NCBI RefSeq assembly: GCF_024733555.1 | Contig: NZ_JANIOF010000001.1 | Location: 1,512,856-1,576,855 of the forward strand | Source of the DNA: Paenibacillus sp. SC116 | GTDB lineage: Bacteria > Bacillota > Bacilli > Paenibacillales > Paenibacillaceae | DNA: 64,000 nt | Direction: 5' to 3' | Position numbers and translations under genes: made by a program | Notes under the pieces: model-generated | The model's input: only the letters and a program-made list of their open reading frames with translations | What the model was told of the DNA's origin: nothing | Databases searched by the model: none | In this document: positions 1 to 9,484 of the stretch, piece by piece | Layout: each line of letters begins with the position of its first letter | Position numbering within the stretch: position 1 is the stretch's first letter

Positions 1-1082
1 CGGCCAACTGCCTCAGATATGTGTCGGTAGCCATCTCGCTTCAGTAAGGCTTTTAATCCCGTCGTTATCTCACGGCTAATGCCCGGACCGCGATAAATAA
101 GCCCTGTATACACTTCCACTAAGCTTGCACCCGCACATATTTTTGCATATGCATCCTCAGCTGTAAATACACCGCCTGAACCAATTATCGGAATGCGTCC
201 GCCCGTATGGCGGTATACTTTACGAATAATTTCTGTAGAATGCTCAGTCAATGGCTTGCCGCTCAAGCCGCCTGCTTCCATACGATTCGGATGATTCGTC
301 CCTGCCCGTGACAACGTCGTGTTCGTTGCAATAATGCCCGAGACTCCGCTTTGCACTATTGTCTCTGTCATATGGATCAAATCTTCATCAGTTACATCTG
401 GTGCTATTTTAACTAAGATTGCTTTATTTTTCTGATTCTTAGCATTTAGTGTCTGCATTTCTGCTACAACTGCATTCAACAAAGATCGCAGCTCATCACC
501 ATGCTGTAAATTACGCAAATTAGGCGTATTCGGAGAACTGATGTTCACCACGAATAAGTCTGCTACATCATAAAGCTTACGTATACATGCCAAATAGTCC
601 TGCTCGGCCTGTTCATTCGGCGTTTCTTTATTTTTGCCAATGTTCACCCATACAGGAATACGTCGTTCCTTAACACTTGTAAGACGGTGCAGCATTTGAT
701 CTGCGCCTTCATTATTGAATCCCATGCGATTGATAAGTGCTTCATCTGGAGGGAGTCGGAACATGCGAGGCTGCTCATTGCCTGGCTGACCGACAGGAGT
801 AACGGTTCCTACTTCCATAAATCCTAATCCAATGGAGGAGAAGCCTTCCACAGCGGCGGCATTTTTGTCTAACCCTGCAGCGAGTCCGATTGGCGAATGA
901 AAATGAAAGCCAAACAAATCGGTCGCAAGTGCTGGATCTTCTTTTACCCCATATATCGAACGCATCAGCGGCTTCATACCAGGAACTTTACTAGCTCCTG
1001 CAAGCCCTCCGATGACGAGGTGGTGTGCACGTTCTGGATCCATTCGAAAAAATATCGGTTTGCCAATGCTGCGGTATATCAA
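1..1082 (-). CDS. pyrD: Dihydroorotate dehydrogenase (quinone), class 2, partial (C-terminus off the window)
   Basis: The reverse strand encodes about 360 residues of a class 2 dihydroorotate dehydrogenase, the membrane-associated flavoenzyme that oxidises dihydroorotate to orotate with quinone as acceptor in pyrimidine synthesis. Visible family stretches are SPIGLAAGLDKNA near the N-terminus, FMEVGTVTPVGQPGN, NRMGFNN, FVVNISSPNTPNLR (with the catalytic serine typical of class 2), and the FMN phosphate-binding region PIIGSGGI followed by GASLVEVYTG. The start is taken as TTG at 1082 because GGAGTGG lies just upstream and the nearby ATG at 1110 is in another frame; an in-frame GTG at 1091 is an alternative. 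The stop codon lies beyond position 1; only a few residues should be missing. A lone pyrD, away from a pyr operon, is plausible in Bacillales. Confidence 0.95.
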   Translation of the reverse strand, partial: MIYRSIGKPIFFRMDPERAHHLVIGGLAGASKVPGMKPLMRSIYGVKEDPALATDLFGFHFHSPIGLAAGLDKNAAAVEGFSSIGLGFMEVGTVTPVGQPGNEQPRMFRLPPDEALINRMGFNNEGADQMLHRLTSVKERRIPVWVNIGKNKETPNEQAEQDYLACIRKLYDVADLFVVNISSPNTPNLRNLQHGDELRSLLNAVVAEMQTLNAKNQKNKAILVKIAPDVTDEDLIHMTETIVQSGVSGIIATNTTLSRAGTNHPNRMEAGGLSGKPLTEHSTEIIRKVYRHTGGRIPIIGSGGVFTAEDAYAKICAGASLVEVYTGLIYRGPGISREITTGLKALLKRDGYRHISEAVG

Positions 1083-1335
1083 TCGTTCCACTCCGTTCTT
1101 CGCTCTTCATTAAAAAACAGCTCTTATATTTTTTATGTTATCTATTCTAACATAAAAACGGGTTTCGGTCTCGAAAATACGCTTAATCTTCTATAAATTC
1201 GCGTATATATCCTATCATATTTTACTGATTTTCAACCAAAATGAAAAGAGCCCCAAAATTTTATTATCACTCTAGCCAACTAGATAGTAAGCGATTACAA
1301 TTAAATTAAGAATACATACGAAAGGTGATGACTTT

Positions 1336-1470
1336 ATGAGCGCGAAGCGAATGCCGCCAATGCGAAAAACAAAACAAGAGGCACAGGTAAACCGCAAAGC
1401 AATCTACATTGTTGGGAGTTCATTGCTTTTTCTTACCGTTCTACTAAGCGTGTTTATTTTACTGAAGTAA
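1336..1470 (+). CDS. Small single-pass membrane protein, 44 aa
   Basis: A 44-codon reading frame preceded by AAAGGTGATG, a good ribosome binding site, six bases before ATG. The first 22 residues are strongly basic (repeated K/R with MPPMRK), followed by one hydrophobic helix (IYIVGSSLLFLTVLLSVFIL) ending in a lysine, so it should be a tail-anchored or single-pass protein with a basic cytoplasmic head. A strong bidirectional terminator follows 21 bases after the stop, consistent with a real monocistronic gene. Its function is not recognisable from sequence. Confidence 0.7.
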   Translation: MSAKRMPPMRKTKQEAQVNRKAIYIVGSSLLFLTVLLSVFILLK

Positions 1471-1491
1471 TAAACAACATTTCATAACAAA

Positions 1492-1521
1492 AAGGTCTGC
1501 TCCTTCCACAGAGCAGACCTT
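1492..1521. terminator. Bidirectional intrinsic terminator
   Basis: Perfect 11-bp stem, AAGGTCTGCTC at 1492-1502 and its complement at 1511-1521, with A-rich sequence on the left and TACTTTTTTA on the right. It sits between the convergent 44-aa gene and the L,D-transpeptidase gene and can serve both. Confidence 0.9.
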
Positions 1522-1541
1522 ACTTTTTTATCTTGGAAAAA

Positions 1542-2957
1542 TTAATCCAACCACTTGTAAATTTTATTCGGATTTTCTTGCCCTGGCGTTAGTGGTACAC
1601 GGTAACGCTCGTCATCTGCTGGAACAACCGTAACATCAGGCAAATGACCTGATGTAATGGTTACTTTCGTTCCCATCGCGACCATATCGAACAACTCCTC
1701 CACGTCTGCATTTGACAAACGGATACAACCAAGCGACTCATCCTGACCAATTGAATCGAGATCATTTGTCCCATGGATGGCGTACTGTGTATTCGACAAA
1801 GCCATTCCACGGCTGCCATATGCCCCTGTAGAAGTGCCATTCGGATTAACTACTTTCTCAGATATAACGAATGAACCTTCCGGTGTACGCTCACCGCCTA
1901 ATCCTACTTTGTAATTGCGCAATATAATGGAACCACTTACGACAGCCAATCGATGTGTCTTTTTATCAATAATAATGCGCAGCGGCTCTTTGAAAGGTTC
2001 TGCTTCTCCTGTCACCCACTGCTTGTCCAGTATACGCTTTGTCTTTGGTACATTTTTCACGGGTGTAAGTTTCTTATGTACATCTTTGTATATCCCCGAC
2101 CATTCTGGATGTATTCCTGAAACCACATTGCGAGGATAGCCTTTCGCTAACTCGCCGACCGATGCTGGTGGCAGCTTCCCTTGTTCCAGCACAGCAGCAT
2201 GTGTAGACATCGCCATTAAACGCTGTTCAGCAGCACTCGCCCATACAGCAGCTTCCTTCGCTGCTTGCAAACGTTCTGGCTCACAATCGCATTCTGCCAC
2301 CCCTGGGAAATACGTTTGGCTGCTTCTACTTTCACTTTGTGCTTTACTTTTAACGATAGCCCATACCTGAGGTTGAGTTGTCCAAATACTCCATCGTCCA
2401 TGCTTTTGCAAGGTAACAAGCGTGGAAGACGTATTCTGTTTCGTTGCCTTAACGACAGCTTGTCTCAATTGGCGATCACTCTGAGCTGAACTCGTCTTTT
2501 CCACATAAACAACCGTTCCAAGTCCAGGTGCAGGCAACTTCGTTTCCTTTTCTGATTCTGCATCTTTACCTTCGGATTGTTTATCCGAGGGCTTAGAAGT
2601 TGGTGCCATCGCATCTTCACCTGCTAACATAGCTCCAAATAATAAAATAAGAAGAAGAGATGCTAACACTCTCATTCCTTGCTTGATTCGATTACGCTTT
2701 CTCATTCGCTTCTGTACGGCTTGCATCATCAACATTTGTTCTTCCTGAAAACGCTCTATTGGCAAGGGCTCATTTTCAAAAGCTTTATATATGTCTCCTG
2801 CTTGATTATAACAATAGCTAGCTTTACGCAGCTGACCGTCTTTTTCATATTGCTTTCCAAGTAAATACCATGCCATTCGGTTATCAGGATGAGATTGTAC
2901 ATACTTCTTCATGTAGGCTTCGTCTTGCTCCGTCCATTCATCAAGCCGATCATTCAT
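1542..2957 (-). CDS. Membrane-anchored L,D-transpeptidase (YkuD domain) with TPR-like N-terminus
   Basis: 471 aa. Residues 1-65 form a TPR-like helical pair (WYLLGKQYEKDGQLRKASYCYNQAG). One membrane helix follows at about 93-113, after a basic stretch. The C-terminal domain (about 325-440) is a YkuD/ErfK L,D-transpeptidase with the motif HGTN (His395) and SLGCIRLSN (nucleophile Cys411). Such enzymes make 3-3 peptidoglycan cross-links or edit the wall outside the membrane. Topology is therefore inferred as N-in with the catalytic domain outside. The ATG start is followed by no better alternative. The combination of a cytoplasmic TPR segment with YkuD is unusual outside Paenibacillus-like genomes, but I know no defined role for it. 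Confidence 0.88.
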   Translation of the reverse strand: MNDRLDEWTEQDEAYMKKYVQSHPDNRMAWYLLGKQYEKDGQLRKASYCYNQAGDIYKAFENEPLPIERFQEEQMLMMQAVQKRMRKRNRIKQGMRVLASLLLILLFGAMLAGEDAMAPTSKPSDKQSEGKDAESEKETKLPAPGLGTVVYVEKTSSAQSDRQLRQAVVKATKQNTSSTLVTLQKHGRWSIWTTQPQVWAIVKSKAQSESRSSQTYFPGVAECDCEPERLQAAKEAAVWASAAEQRLMAMSTHAAVLEQGKLPPASVGELAKGYPRNVVSGIHPEWSGIYKDVHKKLTPVKNVPKTKRILDKQWVTGEAEPFKEPLRIIIDKKTHRLAVVSGSIILRNYKVGLGGERTPEGSFVISEKVVNPNGTSTGAYGSRGMALSNTQYAIHGTNDLDSIGQDESLGCIRLSNADVEELFDMVAMGTKVTITSGHLPDVTVVPADDERYRVPLTPGQENPNKIYKWLD

Positions 2958-3052
2958 TATGTCTTCAACTCCCCCTACCTCTATATTTCCTATATCGGCA
3001 ATTGATGACCAATTCGCCAGTATTCTTCATATGAAAATAGGTATATAGTTAA

Positions 3053-3076
3053 AAATCCCCGCCGAGGCGAGGATTT
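3053..3076 (-). terminator. Intrinsic terminator of the ferredoxin gene
   Basis: On the minus strand an 11-bp stem (AAATCCTCGCC / GGCGGGGATTT, one T-G pair) with a 2-nt loop is followed by TTTAACT, about 40 bases after the ferredoxin stop codon. The T tail is short. Confidence 0.65.
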
Positions 3077-3115
3077 GGTTGGTTGGTTGTATTCTCTTTA
3101 TAATCTCTATATAAC

Positions 3116-3457
<342 letters not shown>

Positions 3458-3518
3458 CTAGATAGCATTTACAGCTAATTTTGTATAAACTATTATGTCC
3501 AAAACTGATATCACACTT

Positions 3519-4841
3519 CTATTTCCAATCCTCACCATCCCGTTTCTCATACTCCCGCAAAAAATCCGTCTGCAAAGAAGTCCCCCTTACACGATGATTA
3601 CGGATCAGGGCGGAAGGATCATCTCCTAACATTCCCAGCATGACGACTGCATTTTCACCATATTTATTACGCAAGCCGTCTACCGTCTCATTCAGTTTGT
3701 CGCGTTTCGGCTGTTGTTCGTAGGCGAATAAATCAAGCTGCACAACCGCCTCTTCCTTAGGAACTAGATTCTGCCCTGTAATTCCCAACAACCGCAATGG
3801 CCCGCGACCTTGCCAATGACGCTCATATAGTTTCCACGAAGCTTCCAACAAATGTTGAGCATCATCTGTCGGCGTATCCATCGTTAACGAACGCGTAAAC
3901 GTCTTCATATCTGGAGTTCGCAATGTTAACTGCACCGTCTGCGCCATCATTTGCTGCTTGCGCATTCGACGAGCCACTTGATCGGCCAAGTTTAACAGCA
4001 CTCGACGTATATCACCATCTGACTCAATATCTTGCGGCAAAGTAGTCGTATGACCAATAGATTTGCTTGCTTCTCTCTCAGCTCGGACTTCGCCATGATC
4101 AACCCCATTCGCCGCTTGCTTCATTCCTATTCCAAGTACGCCGAAATGGTTCTCCAAACGCTGCGCATCTGTCCGGGCAAGCTCTCCAATCGTATGAATG
4201 CCAAGGCGGCGCAGCTTCTCTGCTGTTTTGCGACCGATGCCAAACAGCTCTTGGCATGGACGATGCCACAGCTTATCTGGCACATCACGTATTCTCAGAA
4301 CCGTAATGCCATTCGGCTTTTTCATATCGGATGCCATTTTAGCCAACAATTTATTCGGTGCAACACCGATTGAGCAAGGAATGCCTAATTCCTCACGAAT
4401 GCGCATCTGCAGCTCTTCAGCAATTTGCAACGGAGTTCCGAACGACTTTGATCCCGTTATATCAAGGTAGCATTCATCAATAGATACGGCTTCAACTAAT
4501 GGCGTATAGGAACCCGCTATATTTAGAAAAGCACGTGAATATTTACGATATAAATGAAAGTCTGGCTTAATAATCATAAGAGACGGGCATATTTTCTGAG
4601 CTTCACGAACACGCATACCTGTGCGAATCCCGTAACGTCTAGCTGCATAGGAACAAGTTACAATAATCCCTTTACGCTGCTCAATGCTGCCCGCTACAGC
4701 GGTTGCCTTATTTTGATACGTATCCGGATCCTCAGCTGCATGTACAGAACAGTAGAAAGCGTTCATGTCCAAATGAAGAATGACTTTCCCCTTTGTCGGG
4801 TAGTAACGATGTATATCTTCATTGGAAGTGCTCTCGTTCAT
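3519..4841 (-). CDS. dinB: DNA polymerase IV (Y-family translesion polymerase)
   Basis: 440 aa. Palm motifs are clear: ILHLDMNAFYCSVH (metal Asp) near residue 25 and VEAVSIDECYLD (catalytic Asp-Glu) near 120, followed by the helix-hairpin-helix segment LFGIGRKTAEKLRRLGI and the little-finger domain. QLDLF at 368-372 is a good beta-clamp binding pentapeptide, placed before the C-terminal tail as usual. The enzyme replicates past damaged bases with low fidelity. Start ATG 4841 has GAGAGGAAGG upstream. No LexA box was recognised in the 175-bp divergent gap shared with cimA. Confidence 0.95.
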   Translation of the reverse strand: MNESTSNEDIHRYYPTKGKVILHLDMNAFYCSVHAAEDPDTYQNKATAVAGSIEQRKGIIVTCSYAARRYGIRTGMRVREAQKICPSLMIIKPDFHLYRKYSRAFLNIAGSYTPLVEAVSIDECYLDITGSKSFGTPLQIAEELQMRIREELGIPCSIGVAPNKLLAKMASDMKKPNGITVLRIRDVPDKLWHRPCQELFGIGRKTAEKLRRLGIHTIGELARTDAQRLENHFGVLGIGMKQAANGVDHGEVRAEREASKSIGHTTTLPQDIESDGDIRRVLLNLADQVARRMRKQQMMAQTVQLTLRTPDMKTFTRSLTMDTPTDDAQHLLEASWKLYERHWQGRGPLRLLGITGQNLVPKEEAVVQLDLFAYEQQPKRDKLNETVDGLRNKYGENAVVMLGMLGDDPSALIRNHRVRGTSLQTDFLREYEKRDGEDWK

Positions 4842-5016
4842 CTTATACCTTCCTCTCTTTTACAAAAGACTAGGTCCTTTTGTACTCCCAATTGTTCTTT
4901 TGAACATTAATCGGGTAACGCAGGAAAATACTGCTATACAAATACAAACGCAATGCTATAATTAGAAAAAAAATAATACCAGATTCATCCTGAAACGATC
5001 TGGAGGAGGAACTATC

Positions 5017-6630
5017 ATGAAAAAGTCGATTGCAATATTCGATACGACCTTACGTGACGGTACACAAGGAGAAGGCATTAGTCTATCAGCTGAAGACAAA
5101 TTTAAGATCGCCAGGCGGCTCGATTCCCTTGGCGTTCATTATATTGAAGGCGGCATTCCGGGCTCCAACAGCAAAGATATCGAATTTTTCAGAAGAATCA
5201 AATCCTACTCTTGGAACGCACGCTTTGTCGCATTTGGAAGCACGCGACGCAAAGATTCCATTGCCGATCAAGATGCGAATTTGAATCGTATTATCGAAGC
5301 CCAAGTTCCTGCAGCAACACTTGTCGGTAAGGCATGGGATTTCCATGTGCATACCGCATTGCAAACCTCATTAGAGGAAAATTTGGCGATGATTGCCGAC
5401 TCTATTGCATACTTGAAGCAGCATCAATTAGAAGTGATGCTTGATGCTGAGCATTTCTTCGATGGCTTTAAGCACAACAGCGAATACGCCTTGCAAGTGC
5501 TACGTACAGCTGCAAATGCTGGAGCCGATTGGGTTGTTCTTTGTGATACGAATGGCGGGACGCTCCCCCATGAGATTCATCAAATCGTTAGTGCTGCTGT
5601 AGAAGGTACTCAAGTGAAGATCGGCATACATACGCATAACGATTGTGAATTAGCAGTCGCGAACAGCTTGGCAGCCGTGCAAGCAGGCGCGCTCCAGGTA
5701 CAAGGTACAATGAATGGTTATGGAGAGCGCTGCGGAAATGCAAACTTATGTTCGATTATACCAAATCTTCAACTAAAACTCGACTACGACTGTATCGCAA
5801 ATGATAAGCTTCAACAATTGACGTCTGTTGCGCGTTATATAAGTGAAATCGCTAACGTTCATATGCCTGTTAATCAGCCGTACGTCGGAAATGCCTCCTT
5901 CGCACATAAAGGCGGCATACATGTCTCTGCTATTTTAAAAGATTCGCGTACATATGAGCATATCCAGCCAGAGCTAGTCGGCAATAAACAGCGTGTACTC
6001 GTATCTGAACTTGCAGGTCAGAGCAACGTATTGTCTAAGGCACAGCAGCTTGGTTACGAATTAGACGCTGGCAAGCCAGCAACGAAAGCCATCATCGACC
6101 GAATTAAACAGTTAGAGCATGAAGGCTATCAATTCGAGGGAGCAGATGCATCATTAGAGCTTATGCTGCGACAAGCGATTGGCAATGAACAAGAACCGTT
6201 TCAGTTTGAATCATTCAAAATATTAGTAGAGAAATCCAACAATCGACCCGTTGTATCCGAGGCGATCGTGAAAATAAATATTGATAATGAGTCGATTTAT
6301 ATGGCTGCTGAAGGCAACGGCCCAGTCAATGCATTGGACAATGCCCTACGCAAAGCCCTATCACGCCATTATCCTGGCATTGAAGATATGCATCTAACTG
6401 ATTACAAGGTTCGCGTACTGGATGAAAGCGACACAACCGCCGCCAAGGTCCGTGTACTAATCGAATCCACAGACTTCAAGCATACGTGGAGTACCGTTGG
6501 TGTGTCGCAGAACGTAATTGAAGCAAGCTGGGAAGCCCTTGTGGACAGTATCCGTTACGCTCTTTATGGTAAGGAAAAGCAGCATCAAACGAATGAACGT
6601 AAGGAAAGTCTCGGCATCGTAAATCACTAA
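5017..6630 (+). CDS. cimA: (R)-citramalate synthase
   Basis: 537 aa member of the alpha-isopropylmalate synthase/homocitrate synthase superfamily. The N-terminal TIM barrel opens with IAIFDTTLRDGTQGEG (metal and substrate residues), has IHTHNDCELAVANS (metal histidines) and GYGERCGNANL; the C-terminal regulatory domain (about 400-510) matches the LeuA dimer domain. The form with GEGISLSAEDK and length near 530 is characteristic of CimA rather than LeuA: condensation of pyruvate and acetyl-CoA to citramalate, an entry to isoleucine. Ribosome binding site GGAGGAGGAACT precedes the ATG. It stands alone, with a strong terminator after it and no leucine operon nearby. Confidence 0.93.
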   Translation: MKKSIAIFDTTLRDGTQGEGISLSAEDKFKIARRLDSLGVHYIEGGIPGSNSKDIEFFRRIKSYSWNARFVAFGSTRRKDSIADQDANLNRIIEAQVPAATLVGKAWDFHVHTALQTSLEENLAMIADSIAYLKQHQLEVMLDAEHFFDGFKHNSEYALQVLRTAANAGADWVVLCDTNGGTLPHEIHQIVSAAVEGTQVKIGIHTHNDCELAVANSLAAVQAGALQVQGTMNGYGERCGNANLCSIIPNLQLKLDYDCIANDKLQQLTSVARYISEIANVHMPVNQPYVGNASFAHKGGIHVSAILKDSRTYEHIQPELVGNKQRVLVSELAGQSNVLSKAQQLGYELDAGKPATKAIIDRIKQLEHEGYQFEGADASLELMLRQAIGNEQEPFQFESFKILVEKSNNRPVVSEAIVKINIDNESIYMAAEGNGPVNALDNALRKALSRHYPGIEDMHLTDYKVRVLDESDTTAAKVRVLIESTDFKHTWSTVGVSQNVIEASWEALVDSIRYALYGKEKQHQTNERKESLGIVNH

Positions 6631-6714
6631 GCCATTACAACGTAAGTCTTAATCCGTATACGAAACTGTAACTGTAACAACTTCCGTTAATCTACAACAT
6701 ACACAGAAATTATA

Positions 6715-6753
6715 AATGCCCCGGACAATTGTTTCAGTAATGTTCGGGGCATT
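6715..6753. terminator. Terminator between cimA and the thioredoxin-like gene
   Basis: 13-bp stem, AATGCCCCGGACA at 6715-6727 and TGTTCGGGGCATT at 6741-6753, with A-rich left and TTTTG right flanks. It lies between convergent genes and can act for both. Confidence 0.9.
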
Positions 6754-6764
6754 TTGTATATTCG

Positions 6765-7325
6765 CTATTTTTCTTTCAACAGCTCTTCAATATCTGCTTC
6801 TATCTGGCTAGCAGGTCGAAGTCCAATATAAAGTTTGCGTATGGTGCCGCTTTTGTCTATAAGCAAATTCGTTGGAAATGCCATGCCGTTATAGGCAGCA
6901 AACACGCTACCGTCCAAATCCATTAATATAGGGTTAATCAGCCCATATTCATCGACAAATGATTGGGCGTCCTTCCTATTATCTGTGGATGTTACATTCA
7001 CTGCATACATATCAAGTTGATTTTGATATTTCGCATATATTTTTACGAGGTCAGGAGCTTCCAGCTTGCAAGGACCGCACCATGATGCCCAAAAATTAAT
7101 GAATACAGGCTTATCTCTTTTCCCGCCTACTCGATACGTTTGCGTACCATCTATGGACTTTAATTCAAATGCTGGCGCTTGATAATTAATAAGCGGAGCC
7201 TCTTTTGAGTGACGCAGACCGACAGAAGCCTCTCGATCAAGGCCTGCTGATTTCATATTTATCCAAATACCTGTCGCGCCTAAGAGGAGCACCAAAGCCA
7301 GTATGAATGTACTTTTTCTCATCAT
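6765..7325 (-). CDS. Membrane-anchored thiol-disulfide oxidoreductase (TlpA/ResA family)
   Basis: 186 aa. An N-terminal membrane anchor (FILALVLLLGATGIWI) is followed by an extracytoplasmic thioredoxin-fold domain with FINFWASWCGPCKLEAPDL, the WCGPC redox pair, and a cis-proline region (GMAFPTNLLID). ResA/TlpA-type proteins reduce disulfides outside the membrane, for example in cytochrome c maturation or sporulation, but no cytochrome genes are adjacent so the partner is unknown. GAGAGG lies nine bases before the first of two ATG codons; starting at the second would shorten it by one residue. Confidence 0.9.
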   Translation of the reverse strand: MMRKSTFILALVLLLGATGIWINMKSAGLDREASVGLRHSKEAPLINYQAPAFELKSIDGTQTYRVGGKRDKPVFINFWASWCGPCKLEAPDLVKIYAKYQNQLDMYAVNVTSTDNRKDAQSFVDEYGLINPILMDLDGSVFAAYNGMAFPTNLLIDKSGTIRKLYIGLRPASQIEADIEELLKEK

Positions 7326-7448
7326 CCGCTATAACCTCTCTAGATACCGTATTATTAATATTGTACCCTTATTTCACCAATAATACAAAAATACGACCTA
7401 GCTCATCTTTTTTATTAATTGATGTTGAAAGCATTCTTTACATTAGAA

Positions 7449-7475
7449 AGACCTCGCCACATCATGGCAAGGTCT
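7449..7475 (-). terminator. Probable terminator of the LPMO gene
   Basis: On the minus strand AGACCTTGCC and GGCGAGGTCT form a 10-bp stem (with a G-T pair) around a 7-base loop, followed by TTCTAATG; it is about 110 bases past the LPMO stop. The T tail is weak. Confidence 0.5.
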
Positions 7476-7585
7476 CACTTTTCACCTATGTTCGACATTG
7501 CTTACATTTCCCTAGCATCTACAATATTCGCAACATCGACTTCATTGCAGCAGCTGCTCTCATTCGAGTATTCGAGTGGTTATAG

Positions 7586-8944
7586 TTATGGAACTAGTTT
7601 CCATAACGCTGGTACAGAAGTCGGCTCCCAACCTACTAAGGAAGTGTGCGGTTGACGACACTCGTAGGTTGCCCCATTATAGGACACCAACTGACCTACT
7701 GTATAAGATGTGTTGGCTGCCCAAGGCGTAGCTGCAGGAGGCTGAGCCGTTGTAGCGGAGACAGAATTGCTGGCTGGCGATTGGTTGCCTGCTCCGTCCA
7801 CAGCATACACGGTAAAAGTATACGAAGTAGATGCTGCTAATCCCGTAACCGTATAGCTGGTTGTATTGCCTGATACTGTGGCTACAAGATTTGTACCGTT
7901 GTATACCTTATATGCCGTAACCGCAACATTATCTGTAGAAGCCGACCACATCAGTGGTACCGAATTAGATGTCGGAGAGCCCATCACATGCAGATTGCTC
8001 GGCGCTGAAGGCGGTGTTGTATCTGCGACAGCTGGATTGGTTGTGGCTGGAACAGAAGCGCTAGGCGTAGAAGAGTTGCCTGCTCCATCCACAGCAACGA
8101 CTGAGAATGTGTAACTTGTATTCGGCGTTAAACCTGTAACTGTATAGCTCGTATTGGAACTAGAAATGCTTGTTACCAGCGAGCTTCCGTTGAGAATCTT
8201 GTATTGGCTGACTCCGACATTGTCTGTAGCGGCATTCCATGACAAGGAAACCGAATTGGATGTCTTTCCTGTCACAGCTAACGAGGAAGGAGATGTCGGT
8301 GGCGTTGTATCGCTAGATCCCCCGCCGAAATTAGCGTCAATGACATTGTAGAATGCATTCGGAGTATCATGGACAGTCCATACTGCCAAAATAACATGAT
8401 AACCTGTCCGCTGCGGTACGTTGCAAGTATCCGAATAATTAAAAGGCGGTCGCGCCCCACCAGAGTTAACAGAGCAGAAAGGCGTCAAATCGAATTGAGA
8501 ACGAGACAGTGGCGCATTCTGGTCCCAATTCGGCTTGGTAATAAAGTACTCCCATTTCGTTGTTGCATGCGCTGCTGTCAATTTCCAGTTAAACGTTACC
8601 GTACCACTCGACATATTTACCTTTGTCCAACGCGTCGAAGATTGAGCGTTCAACTGATCAAATCCACCAAGACCAGCACTTGCAAGTTTGCCATCCGCTG
8701 GCCCAGCAGCTGGGAACCCTTTTGGCCCTTCCAAACTTTGAGGTTCGTACACAATTGGGCCGCAGTTCGTATTTTGACCCGTTTTGCACAAATAGCCCCT
8801 ACTAGCAGGTCCTTCGATATAGCCGTGAGCGAAAGCTTTGTCAGACATAAGCAGTACCAAAATTACTGTGAGAATAGCGGTCGTTCCTACCAGTAGCCAC
8901 TTGGAAAACAACATGTGCTGGTTGAACCTTTGATCCATCATCAT
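7586..8944 (-). CDS. Secreted AA10 lytic polysaccharide monooxygenase with two FnIII and one CBM5/12 domain
   Basis: A signal peptide ends in AFA|HGY so the mature protein begins with His40, the first ligand of the copper histidine brace; AAHATTKWEYF supplies the second. Residues 40 to about 210 are the AA10 (chitin-binding, CBM33) domain. Two fibronectin type III repeats of about 90 residues follow (each begins DTTPP and contains TSYTVTGL), and the last 45 residues are a CBM5/12 chitin-binding module (WAANTSYTVGQLVSYNG...YECRQPHTS). It should oxidatively cleave crystalline chitin (or cellulose) outside the cell. Start: four in-frame candidates lie together; the ATG at 8944 is six bases after AGGAGG. 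A TTG at 8947 is too close to the ribosome binding site. Confidence 0.93.
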   Translation of the reverse strand: MMMDQRFNQHMLFSKWLLVGTTAILTVILVLLMSDKAFAHGYIEGPASRGYLCKTGQNTNCGPIVYEPQSLEGPKGFPAAGPADGKLASAGLGGFDQLNAQSSTRWTKVNMSSGTVTFNWKLTAAHATTKWEYFITKPNWDQNAPLSRSQFDLTPFCSVNSGGARPPFNYSDTCNVPQRTGYHVILAVWTVHDTPNAFYNVIDANFGGGSSDTTPPTSPSSLAVTGKTSNSVSLSWNAATDNVGVSQYKILNGSSLVTSISSSNTSYTVTGLTPNTSYTFSVVAVDGAGNSSTPSASVPATTNPAVADTTPPSAPSNLHVMGSPTSNSVPLMWSASTDNVAVTAYKVYNGTNLVATVSGNTTSYTVTGLAASTSYTFTVYAVDGAGNQSPASNSVSATTAQPPAATPWAANTSYTVGQLVSYNGATYECRQPHTSLVGWEPTSVPALWKLVP

Positions 8945-9484
8945 CAACAGCCTCCTTTAATTTTTGGACTCGTCTTAGCCATGACTGAAAGCAGGTTAAC
9001 GATCACCCCTCCTTGTAGAGAAATTTATATAAACGCAAATAAGCGTCTATATCGTAGTTTGTATACCGCTCACGTATCGCAATATGGACTTTTAATAGCA
9101 GGGGTTTTATATAACATTTGGAGAAGAGAATTAATTAACAAACTGATAATGGTATGATTTAAAGCACGCTGTTTCAAAAAATATGCGGAATATCTATGTG
9201 GATGGTTCTAAATGATAGACACATGATGATAGGAGAACCTCGTAGGTCGATTAAGTGGAAGTGGTATTTCGCTGGGTTATGTTGGATATGAGTACATACT
9301 AACACACTCCCCCTCCAAATGACAACGCTTTCTTTTTTGGATTTACTTTTGTTTTTTACTATTAAAATATTAGATAGTTCCCATGTCTTAACTTAAGATG
9401 CACCCCACCATTCTATGAAAACTTACAATAGATCGACTATAATGAATAGATATCCTTGTAGAGTAGGAGAACTCCGTAACTTTT
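8945..9484. other. 540-bp divergent intergenic region, no gene seen
   Basis: Separates the LPMO gene (minus) from the JAMM gene (plus). It must hold both promoters; a TATAAT-like hexamer at 9439-9444 lies 40 bases before the JAMM start, but no convincing -35 box is spaced to it. TGACAACGCTTTCT at 9320-9333 resembles a catabolite-responsive element with two mismatches. No reading frame here is convincing. Confidence 0.4.

Noticed and set aside
897-1196. Plus-strand ORF over the pyrD start
   Set aside because: It lies on the opposite strand of pyrD and has no ribosome binding site or family features.
9320-9333. Catabolite-responsive element upstream of the LPMO gene
   Set aside because: Two mismatches, including a core-adjacent base; too weak to call.
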